Assembly (NCBI GenBank): GCA_937921525.1
Contig: CAKZUM010000740.1
Location: forward strand, 1-12,070
Source of the DNA: an uncultured Saprospiraceae bacterium
Lineage (GTDB): Bacteria > Bacteroidota > Bacteroidia > Chitinophagales > Saprospiraceae
Direction: 5' to 3'
Length of the DNA stretch: 12,070 nt
The first letter of the stretch is position 1, and each line of letters opens with the position of its first letter. The notes beneath the pieces are model-generated. The model ran no database searches. It was not told where the DNA came from and was given only the letters and a program-made list of their open reading frames with translations. The position numbers and the translations under genes were made by a program. Shown one piece after another: positions 7,022-12,070 of this stretch.

Positions 7022-8467
7022 TTATTTCACCGCCACCTCCCCATTCTCAACAATCGGTAATTCAATCGCATCTTCAATAGGAGTCTCTTTTTCACCCTGT
7101 ACACTTCCCATATACTGCGGCAAATCCATACCCGCCATATTAAAGAGGTCATTCAAAGGAGGTACTGATTTATACAAACCAGAGACAAACTTAGAAGTAG
7201 AATTACCTTCCCCTTCTTTATTGCCCCCTTCCCATACCGTCACTTTATCAATCTTGATATTCTTAATCGCTTCTACTTGTTTCTCTACTAATACTTCTAA
7301 TTTATCAGCGATTAACATTAAGACGGCATCTTTAGAATTTCCACCAGTAGCTTTTACGATTTTTTCAAAACCTTGAGCTTGCTTGTTCAAGACTTCATAC
7401 ATTCCTTTTGCTTCTGCCTCTTTCTTTAAGAAAATGGCATCGGCTTCTCCTTGCGCTAAGGCTCGAATTTGAGCTGCTTCTGCCTGTGCTTCGATGACTA
7501 ATTTTTGTTTAGCAATTTCCGCTTGAACAATAGCATCCGCTTGTCGAGTAGCCATCTCCTTTTTACCTCTAGCTTCCTCTGCTATTTGCTCTGCGAGATA
7601 GGCTTCTTCTAAAGCTTTTGCTGCCTGAATTTTTTCCGTAGCAGTTGCTAATTTTAAAAACTCGGCTTCTTTCTGTCGACGCTCTGCATTAGATTCTGCT
7701 ATTCTTATTTTTGCTAAATTTTCTCCATCAATCGCCTCTGCTTCTGCGGATGCCTCTCCCACTTTTCCACTTGCCTCTGCGGAAGATACGGAAATCGTTT
7801 GATCTCTTCTTGCATTAGCTTGACCAATGGCACCATCTCTATCTTTCTCTGCTACATTCATCTTTGCGTCATTAATCGCTTTAGCCGCTGCCTCCTGTCC
7901 TAGTGCATGGATATAGCCAGACTCATCTTGTATATCCGTTACATTCACATTGATTAATGTCAAGCCAATTTTTCTTAATTCTGCCCCTACATTCGTAGAT
8001 ACATTCGCTAAGAATTTATCTCTATCCACATTAATTTCTTCAATATCCATTGTCGCAATCACCAAACGCATTTGACCCACAATAATATTATAAGCTAAAC
8101 CTCGTATTCCATTCTGATCGATACCTAACAAACGCTCTGCTGCATTTTGCATCGCTCCTTCTTCGTTGGAAATACCAACAGTAAATTGCGAGGGTACATC
8201 GACCCGAATATTTTGCTTACTTAACGCTCCTTTCAAATCTACATCAATAGAAATCGGAATTAAATCTAAGTACTGGTAATCTTGAATCACTGGCCATACA
8301 AATGCTGCCCCACCATGAATACACTTAGCAGAACCCTTACCTGTTCGACCATATATTACAAGTATTTTGTCAGAGGGACATCGTTTATATCTTGTGATAA
8401 ACCAAAGTCCCATTAGAATGAATAGCCCCAATAAGGCTATGAAAACAAATGCTCCAACTTGTCCCAT
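7022..8467 (-). CDS. flotillin-like SPFH-domain protein (FloT/YqiK family)
   Basis: Flotillins are membrane scaffold proteins that organise functional microdomains and influence fluidity and protein-complex assembly. This 481-residue protein has one N-terminal membrane segment at about residues 4-25 (GAFVFIALLGLFILMGLWFI), followed by RYKRCPSDKILVIYG. The SPFH/band-7 domain runs from about 30 to 200. It is followed to about 380 by a long Ala/Glu/Lys-rich coiled coil with many EA and AEA repeats (EAEAIDGENLAKIRIAESNA), the flotillin hallmark. The C-terminus is Gly/Pro-containing and ends in acidic residues. The gene follows an NfeD-type gene, as in Bacillus yuaF-yuaG and E. coli yqiJ-yqiK. The 125-base gap between the two contains repeat copy C. 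There is no visible Shine-Dalgarno sequence before the ATG. The frame is intact. Confidence 0.93.
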   Translation of the reverse strand: MGQVGAFVFIALLGLFILMGLWFITRYKRCPSDKILVIYGRTGKGSAKCIHGGAAFVWPVIQDYQYLDLIPISIDVDLKGALSKQNIRVDVPSQFTVGISNEEGAMQNAAERLLGIDQNGIRGLAYNIIVGQMRLVIATMDIEEINVDRDKFLANVSTNVGAELRKIGLTLINVNVTDIQDESGYIHALGQEAAAKAINDAKMNVAEKDRDGAIGQANARRDQTISVSSAEASGKVGEASAEAEAIDGENLAKIRIAESNAERRQKEAEFLKLATATEKIQAAKALEEAYLAEQIAEEARGKKEMATRQADAIVQAEIAKQKLVIEAQAEAAQIRALAQGEADAIFLKKEAEAKGMYEVLNKQAQGFEKIVKATGGNSKDAVLMLIADKLEVLVEKQVEAIKNIKIDKVTVWEGGNKEGEGNSTSKFVSGLYKSVPPLNDLFNMAGMDLPQYMGSVQGEKETPIEDAIELPIVENGEVAVK

Positions 8468-8503
8468 GTTTAACGTTTTTAGTGGTTAGAAAATATCTTT
8501 TTT

Positions 8504-8588
8504 AGAGCAAAGACTGAGATTTACGTTTACTAAACCTTTGAGGTTTAGTAAACGTTTTCTTAATGAAATGGTCTCTGCTCTCTGCTCT
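8504..8588. repeat. dispersed palindromic repeat, copy C, with a perfect 15-bp hairpin core
   Basis: The outer arms are AGAGCAAAGACTGAGAT (8504-8520) and the pyrimidine run ending TCTCTGCTCTCTGCTCT (to 8588). The core is a perfect hairpin: ACGTTTACTAAACCT (8523-8537), loop TTG, AGGTTTAGTAAACGT (8541-8555). ATGAAATGGTCTCTG at 8563-8577 matches the ends of copies A and B. It occupies the intergenic space between the NfeD and flotillin genes, which are read from the - strand. There the hairpin is followed by AAATCTC rather than a T-run, so it looks more like an RNA-processing or 3'-protecting stem than a terminator. Confidence 0.7.
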
Positions 8589-8592
8589 CAAT

Positions 8593-9192
8593 TTATTTAA
8601 CTTGATTGACCAACAATAAGCGATTATCTACTACTTCTACTACTTTAACAAAAGCACCTGTAGGGATGGCGTCTGTTGCTTCTGTGATGGCGTCCACTTC
8701 TTTTAATGAACCTTGTATATTGATATGCACTTTTCCTTGTCCTTTATCTTTAGGCGGAATGCGTAGATAGACTTCTCCTGTTTGGAAAAGCGCATCATTA
8801 ATATCTATATTCCCGTCTTGACTTAGTTTTGAAAATTGCCACATTAAAAAACCAACCATCACCATTGCTAAACTACCTGAGATACTAGAAGCGATTAGGG
8901 TAGTCATTAAGCTAGCTCCTGCGTTCAGGGATGCAACCCCCGTCCATCCAAAAAAAGTAAAAAAAGCAATGATACTTCTTGTAGAAAAAACGGTAAAATC
9001 TGCATCTAAAGAATAGTCTGCATCCGTATCTAAGTCTCCAGATATATCCATATCCGCATCGGCATCAATGCCTATCAATCCGAAAATAAATTGGATACAG
9101 AATAACACACTGAAAACAATTGAAATTCCCCAAAAAATCTGCTGGATGCCACTAAGCGCACTCCACCAGTTACCAAATGTTAGTAGTAACAT
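8593..9192 (-). CDS. NfeD/YuaF-like membrane protein with OB-fold domain
   Basis: NfeD-type proteins partner with flotillins at the membrane. This 199-residue protein has a hydrophobic segment at about 12-42 (IFWGISIVFSVLFCIQFIFG). A very Asp-rich stretch of about 23 residues follows (DADADMDISGDLDTDADYSL). Next comes a hydrophobic region with two probable membrane segments at about 70-120 (SIIAFFTFFGWTGVASLNAG, then a Ser/Ala/Met-rich segment ending MVGFLMWQF). The C-terminal ~65 residues have the look of the small NfeD beta-barrel: ALFQTGEVYLRIPP, GKVHINIQGSLKEVDA and AFVKVVEVVDNRLLLVNQ. The arrangement resembles E. coli YqiJ and Bacillus YuaF. It is first in a probable two-gene unit with the downstream flotillin. 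The 138-base gap before it (9193-9330) is A/T-rich, with a short palindrome CGACTAAGTCG at 9307-9317, and I find no clear promoter there. Confidence 0.88.
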   Translation of the reverse strand: MLLLTFGNWWSALSGIQQIFWGISIVFSVLFCIQFIFGLIGIDADADMDISGDLDTDADYSLDADFTVFSTRSIIAFFTFFGWTGVASLNAGASLMTTLIASSISGSLAMVMVGFLMWQFSKLSQDGNIDINDALFQTGEVYLRIPPKDKGQGKVHINIQGSLKEVDAITEATDAIPTGAFVKVVEVVDNRLLLVNQVK

Positions 9193-9330
9193 GATTTAAG
9201 TTTTTAGATTAGCGGGTGAATAAAAAGGTCGTATATTATCTCGATTCTTTTTCTAAATATTATATTCTAAAGATAAGCTAGAATAAAGGTTCTTGGCCTA
9301 TTCTATCGACTAAGTCGGATGAAATTTCGT

Positions 9331-9903
9331 CTAATGGAGTATCTCTTTTACCGTATGCTTCAAATGAGGCAAGACTTCTGCTTTAAACCACTTGTTTTTT
9401 GCCACCCATATATTATTTCTTGGTGAGGGATGCGGCAGGACGAAGTAGTTTGGCAAGTATTCTTGGTAAGCTTTAACGGTAGTTGTTAAGTTTTTTTTCG
9501 ACTGTTTTTTTAAATAATAATCTTGGGCGTATTTTCCAATTAATAAAACTAATTCTACCTCCTTTAATTGATCTAATAATGGTTTATGCCATAGGGGCGC
9601 ACATTCTTTTCTCGGCGGTAAATCTCCACTCTTCCCTTTTCCCGGATAACAAAATCCCATTGGTATAATTGCAATCTTCGTAGGATCATAAAAGGTCGCT
9701 TCTGTTATCCCCATCCAAGCCCTTAAGTTCTCTCCACTTTTATCATCCCATGGAATGCCTGTTCTATGGACGATAGAACCCGGGGCTTGGCCTATGATTA
9801 CAATTTTGCTATTGACATGTGCTGCGACGATGGGTCTTGGACCTAATAATAGATCAGCGGTGCATACTTGACAATTTCTTATTTCTTTGAGGAGCTGGTC
9901 CAT
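9331..9903 (-). CDS. uracil-DNA glycosylase superfamily protein, [4Fe-4S] type
   Basis: This is a 190-residue member of the family-4-like (COG1573-type) uracil-DNA glycosylases, which remove uracil from DNA. Four cysteines, Cys11, Cys14, Cys85 and Cys101, have the C-x2-C ... C-x15-C spacing that binds a [4Fe-4S] cluster in this family. Motif A is GQAPGSIVHRTGIPWDDKSG (38-57), and motif B is HPSPRN (158-163). The middle segment PMGFCYPGKGKSGDLPPRKE is strongly conserved in a widespread but little-studied clade, whose motif A (GQAPG, with WDD in place of PFVG) differs from classic family-4 enzymes. Glycosylase activity is therefore probable but not certain. The start at 9903 gives the usual few residues before the first Cys pair. 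Upstream are the 124-bp tandem repeats, which must contain or precede its promoter. Confidence 0.85.
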   Translation of the reverse strand: MDQLLKEIRNCQVCTADLLLGPRPIVAAHVNSKIVIIGQAPGSIVHRTGIPWDDKSGENLRAWMGITEATFYDPTKIAIIPMGFCYPGKGKSGDLPPRKECAPLWHKPLLDQLKEVELVLLIGKYAQDYYLKKQSKKNLTTTVKAYQEYLPNYFVLPHPSPRNNIWVAKNKWFKAEVLPHLKHTVKEILH

Positions 9904-9920
9904 TTTTTATAATAATTAGC

Positions 9921-10223
9921 GATGGCTGACATTTGTGGGAAAGGTCGTGGGTAGCGAATGGCAGACATCTATTCCTTTTTAAATGTCTGCTACTCTCCCT
10001 CCCTCATTTTCTCCCCGCAAGTATCAGCCATTACTCAATTAGATGATGGCTGAAATTTGCGGGAAGATTCGTGAGTAGCGAATGGCAGACATTTATTGCT
10101 TTTTAAATGTCTGCTACTCTCCCTCCCTCATTTTCTCCCCGCAAGTATCAGCCATTACTCAATCAGGTGATGGCTGAAATTTGCGGGAAGATTCGTGGGT
10201 AGCGAATGGCAGACATCTATTGC
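9921..10223. repeat. 124-bp tandem repeat, about 2.4 copies, each a nested hairpin
   Basis: GATGGCTG starts units at 9921, 10045 and 10169, a period of exactly 124. The first two units are complete and differ at about ten positions by eye, with a 65-base block (unit positions 55-119) identical. The third stops after 55 bases at 10223. Each full unit folds on itself. The outer arms are ATGGCTGA...TTGCGGG and CCCGCAA..TCAGCCAT. The inner arms are G(G/A)GTAG...GCAGACAT and ATGTCTGC TACTC around a loop of A/T. The array fills the gap between the M20 gene stop (10234) and the glycosylase gene start (9903). I see no protein-coding signal in this 330-base gap. Confidence 0.9.
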
Positions 10224-10233
10224 TAGATCTAGA

Positions 10234-11826
10234 TTATTTATTTCTAACCGTAGGATATTCAATACCCAATTGCTCCAGATAAGAACCATACTTTTTATCA
10301 TCATAATAAAAAGGTTCTAGTTGCGGTCTGAATTCCTCATCTATCTCTTTGTTTAAATAAATGGCAGGACTATCACTTTCAGTAATCATTGGCTTATATG
10401 CTTGCTTCATGCCCTGCTCTTCTTTGAAATATTTCCAAGCACTTTTCACTAATGCTGGTTTTAGTAATAAATCTAAAATAGTCATAGCTTCTGCTCTAGC
10501 ACCAGCGATTACTCCTTTATGTGCAATAGGCGTCGCCATCGCAATCGCATTCGACCAATGATGTCCTTGTAGTCCCGGAATGTTAGAAGGAAAGCGCATG
10601 GTAACTGTTGGCAACTTCCAAGAAATATCTCCAATATCATCAGAGCCGCCACTCACAAATCTTTTTGTCGGCAAGCGAAGCGTATCTAACTCCACAGCAA
10701 GTCCCATAGAATCTCTAGGAGATTGCACCTCTTGTTGTACTGCTTTTGCTAATATCTGATCCGCTTCACTCCATTTTGGCAAACCTACTTCTTTGATATT
10801 CTCATACATCGTTTCTGCGATCACTTGATTAAAATGTCGAGGCCATGCAGAACCTAAAATCTTTTTTGACATCTTCGTGTTGGTCATCAGTGCAGCACCC
10901 TCTGCAATCTTATTTGCTCGATCATACACCTCCATAATTTTTGGATAGGTCACATGTCGGAAGTAATACCAGATAGATGCCTTTGAAGGAACTACATTTG
11001 GTTGATCGCCTCCATTTTTAATAACAGAATGAGATCGGTGTAAAGGGTCTAAATGCTCTCGCTGATACTGCCAACCAATATTCATCAATTCTACCGCATC
11101 CGCTGCACTTCGACCTCTCCAAGGAGAACCTGCAGCATGTGCTGCCTCTCCTTCAAATTCATATTCTACAGAAATCAAACCCGTACCTCTAGCCTGTCCA
11201 TAAGACACCGATAGGTTACTACTGACGTGTGTGAAAATCGAAATATCTACATCATCAAAATAACCATCTCTCGTATAGAAAGCTTTAGTACCCACCAATT
11301 CCTCTGCGACTCCTGGCCATACGACTAAAGTACCAGAGATGCCTTCTCGTTCCATAATTTCTTTTACGGTTAGTACGGCAATAATATTTAGAGGCGAGCC
11401 AGAGTTATGCCCTTCTCCGTGTCCCGGCGCACCTTCCACAATTGGGTCGTGATACGCTACCCCTGGTTTTTGAGAAGCTTTAGGGATGCAATCCAAATCA
11501 CTTCCTAATGCAATCACTGGTTTTCCACTCCCCCAAGTAGCCCACCAAGCAGTCGGAATTCCAGAAATTCCGTGCTCTACTTTAAAGCCATTTTCTTTGA
11601 GAATGTCTGTTAAGTATTTAGAGGTTTCTTTTTCTTGAAAACCCAGTTCAGAAAAGCTAAAGACTTTGTCTACCATGACTTGCGCCATTCTGCCTTTAGA
11701 CAAAATTTTATCAGATGCTTCTTTTTTTAATGCGTCAATCTTTTTTTCACTGTATTTTTGATCTTGAGCAGAGATCGTACCTATAAAAAGTAGGCAACAG
11801 GTAAGTGTTAGTATTAAGTTCTTCAT
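10234..11826 (-). CDS. secreted M20-family amidohydrolase, AbgB-like
   Basis: This is a 530-residue zinc-type peptidase/amidohydrolase of the M20D/AbgB group, whose members cleave N-acyl or p-aminobenzoyl-amino acids. Residues 1-20 (MKNLILTLTCCLLFIGTISA) are a Sec signal peptide with likely cleavage before Gln21, so it acts in the periplasm or outside. The family blocks run in order: GIPTAWWATWGSGKPVIALG (89-108), SDLDCIP (109-115), GHGEGHNSGSP (135-145), the catalytic-Glu region GVAEELVGT (172-180), THVSSN at about 199-204, and the dimerisation-domain GEAAHAAGSPWRGRSAADA (226-244). AbgB relatives usually have Cys where Glu138 stands in GHGEGHN, so metal binding may differ. The exact substrate is unknown. 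The protein is longer than E. coli AbgB (about 480), partly because of the signal peptide. The start is supported by that signal. No convincing promoter was found upstream, where repeat copy D lies. Confidence 0.88.
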   Translation of the reverse strand: MKNLILTLTCCLLFIGTISAQDQKYSEKKIDALKKEASDKILSKGRMAQVMVDKVFSFSELGFQEKETSKYLTDILKENGFKVEHGISGIPTAWWATWGSGKPVIALGSDLDCIPKASQKPGVAYHDPIVEGAPGHGEGHNSGSPLNIIAVLTVKEIMEREGISGTLVVWPGVAEELVGTKAFYTRDGYFDDVDISIFTHVSSNLSVSYGQARGTGLISVEYEFEGEAAHAAGSPWRGRSAADAVELMNIGWQYQREHLDPLHRSHSVIKNGGDQPNVVPSKASIWYYFRHVTYPKIMEVYDRANKIAEGAALMTNTKMSKKILGSAWPRHFNQVIAETMYENIKEVGLPKWSEADQILAKAVQQEVQSPRDSMGLAVELDTLRLPTKRFVSGGSDDIGDISWKLPTVTMRFPSNIPGLQGHHWSNAIAMATPIAHKGVIAGARAEAMTILDLLLKPALVKSAWKYFKEEQGMKQAYKPMITESDSPAIYLNKEIDEEFRPQLEPFYYDDKKYGSYLEQLGIEYPTVRNK

Positions 11827-11884
11827 GTTCGTATTTTAGTCATAGTTTATTGATCTATAACCGAAGGTAAGAAATAAATGAATA

Positions 11885-11896
11885 TTAACGTATACT
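11885..11896. repeat. left copy of a perfect 12-bp direct repeat
   Basis: TTAACGTATACT is found here and again at 12001-12012, bracketing repeat copy D. A 12-bp exact match over about 100 bases is more than expected by chance even in A/T-rich DNA. It could be a target-site duplication or a pair of regulator sites, since it contains the palindrome GTATAC. Confidence 0.55.
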
Positions 11897-11902
11897 AGTT
11901 GG

Positions 11903-12000
11903 AAATAGAATAAAGAGCGTTCATTTATAAAACAACGAAATTTCAATATTCACAAACGGATTTAGTCTCTGTTCTCTGCTCTCACTTCTCTACTCTATTT
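11903..12000. repeat. dispersed palindromic repeat, copy D
   Basis: The ends are inverted: AAATAGAATAAAGAG at 11903-11917 and CTTCTCTACTCTATTT ending at 12000. Inside are AACGAAATTT (11934-11943), ten bases, AAACGGATTTA (11954-11964), then GTCTCTGTTCTCTGCTCTC. This is the same order and spacing as in copy B. Read inverted, AGACTAAATCCGTTT matches the left arm of copy A. It lacks the ATGAAATG box of copies A to C. It lies upstream of the M20 gene. The rest of the 11827-12070 gap is A/T-rich, with only the features listed separately. Confidence 0.6.
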
Positions 12001-12070
12001 TTAACGTATACTTAGCTTTAATAGGACAGATACTTGTAGATTTAAAACATTGAGTGCAATAAAGCCGTTT
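11990..12070 (-). CDS. possible 3' end of a partial gene entering from the right edge
   Basis: A frame open from the window edge encodes 26 residues ending CTQCFKSTSICPIKAKYTL then KIE, with the stop TAG at 11990-11992. The CxxC plus a third Cys could be the end of a small zinc- or metal-binding domain. However, 26 open codons can arise by chance and I do not recognise the family. The stop codon lies inside repeat copy D and the 12-bp direct repeat is within the frame, so if the gene is real its C-terminus may have been altered by that repeat. Confidence 0.25.
   Translation of the reverse strand, partial: KRLYCTQCFKSTSICPIKAKYTLKIE
12001..12012. repeat. right copy of the perfect 12-bp direct repeat
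   Basis: TTAACGTATACT directly abuts the right end of repeat copy D. On the left side, six bases (AGTTGG) separate the matching copy at 11885-11896 from the AAATAGA end of the repeat. Confidence 0.55.

Noticed and set aside
7011..7376. + strand open frame of 121 codons opposite the flotillin gene
   Set aside because: It is antisense to the flotillin C-terminus; its Ser/Pro/Thr-rich composition reflects the Ala/Glu/Lys coding strand.
8523..8555. Intrinsic terminator ending the NfeD transcript
   Set aside because: The stem is strong, but on the transcribed (-) strand it is followed by AAATCTC, not a T-run. The T-rich side faces the + strand, where no gene reads into it.
9993..10016. G-quadruplex on the - strand of the tandem repeats (GGGG, GGG, GGG)
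   Set aside because: Only three runs of three or more G occur per unit, with one long spacing, so a stable three-tier quadruplex is not supported.
9921..10223. The 124-bp tandem units as a CRISPR array
   Set aside because: There are no short identical repeats separated by unique spacers; the whole 124-bp unit repeats, including what would be spacer, and no cas genes are present.

Overview
This window is chromosomal DNA from a low-GC bacterium, most likely a member of the Bacteroidota. Three things point there: a promoter of the TTG-N20-TAnnTTTG type ahead of the first gene, start codons without a visible Shine-Dalgarno sequence, and the protein sequences themselves. I cannot fix the genus; a Saprospiria-like or Flavobacteriia-like lineage is possible. 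Most genes are housekeeping or common accessory genes. The less ordinary content is in the intergenic DNA, nearly all of which is built from hairpin-forming repeats.

Layout. gpmI (cofactor-independent phosphoglycerate mutase, + strand) converges on mfd (transcription-repair coupling factor, - strand) across a gap holding an ACATAGGT-rich inverted repeat. mfd is divergent from two tandem + strand genes for exported thioredoxin-fold proteins: a TlpA/ResA-like lipoprotein with WCKPC and a redoxin-type protein with CNTC. Between these two genes lie two imperfect palindromes (copies A and B of a dispersed repeat). Straight after the second one, at its stop codon, sits a 153-bp fold-back element that looks like a MITE, with a TAA direct repeat on each side.

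All remaining complete genes are on the - strand. Read in the direction of transcription they are: a secreted AbgB-like M20 amidohydrolase, a [4Fe-4S] uracil-DNA-glycosylase superfamily protein, an NfeD/YuaF-like membrane protein, and a flotillin. The last two form a classic membrane-microdomain pair, with repeat copy C (containing a perfect 15-bp hairpin) between them and a strong terminator-like hairpin after the flotillin. Between the M20 gene and the glycosylase gene are about 2.4 tandem copies of a 124-bp unit that itself folds into a nested hairpin. Upstream of the M20 gene is repeat copy D, flanked by a perfect 12-bp direct repeat. A short - strand reading frame enters from the right edge and stops inside copy D.

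Functional themes: glycolysis (gpmI), DNA repair (mfd and the glycosylase), envelope thiol redox chemistry (two thioredoxin-fold proteins), membrane organisation (NfeD and flotillin) and periplasmic hydrolysis (M20). Apart from NfeD-flotillin, nothing here forms an obvious multi-gene system. I do not see a defence system, CRISPR array, rRNA, tRNA, prophage or transposase gene. The best candidates for undescribed biology are the non-coding repeat families.
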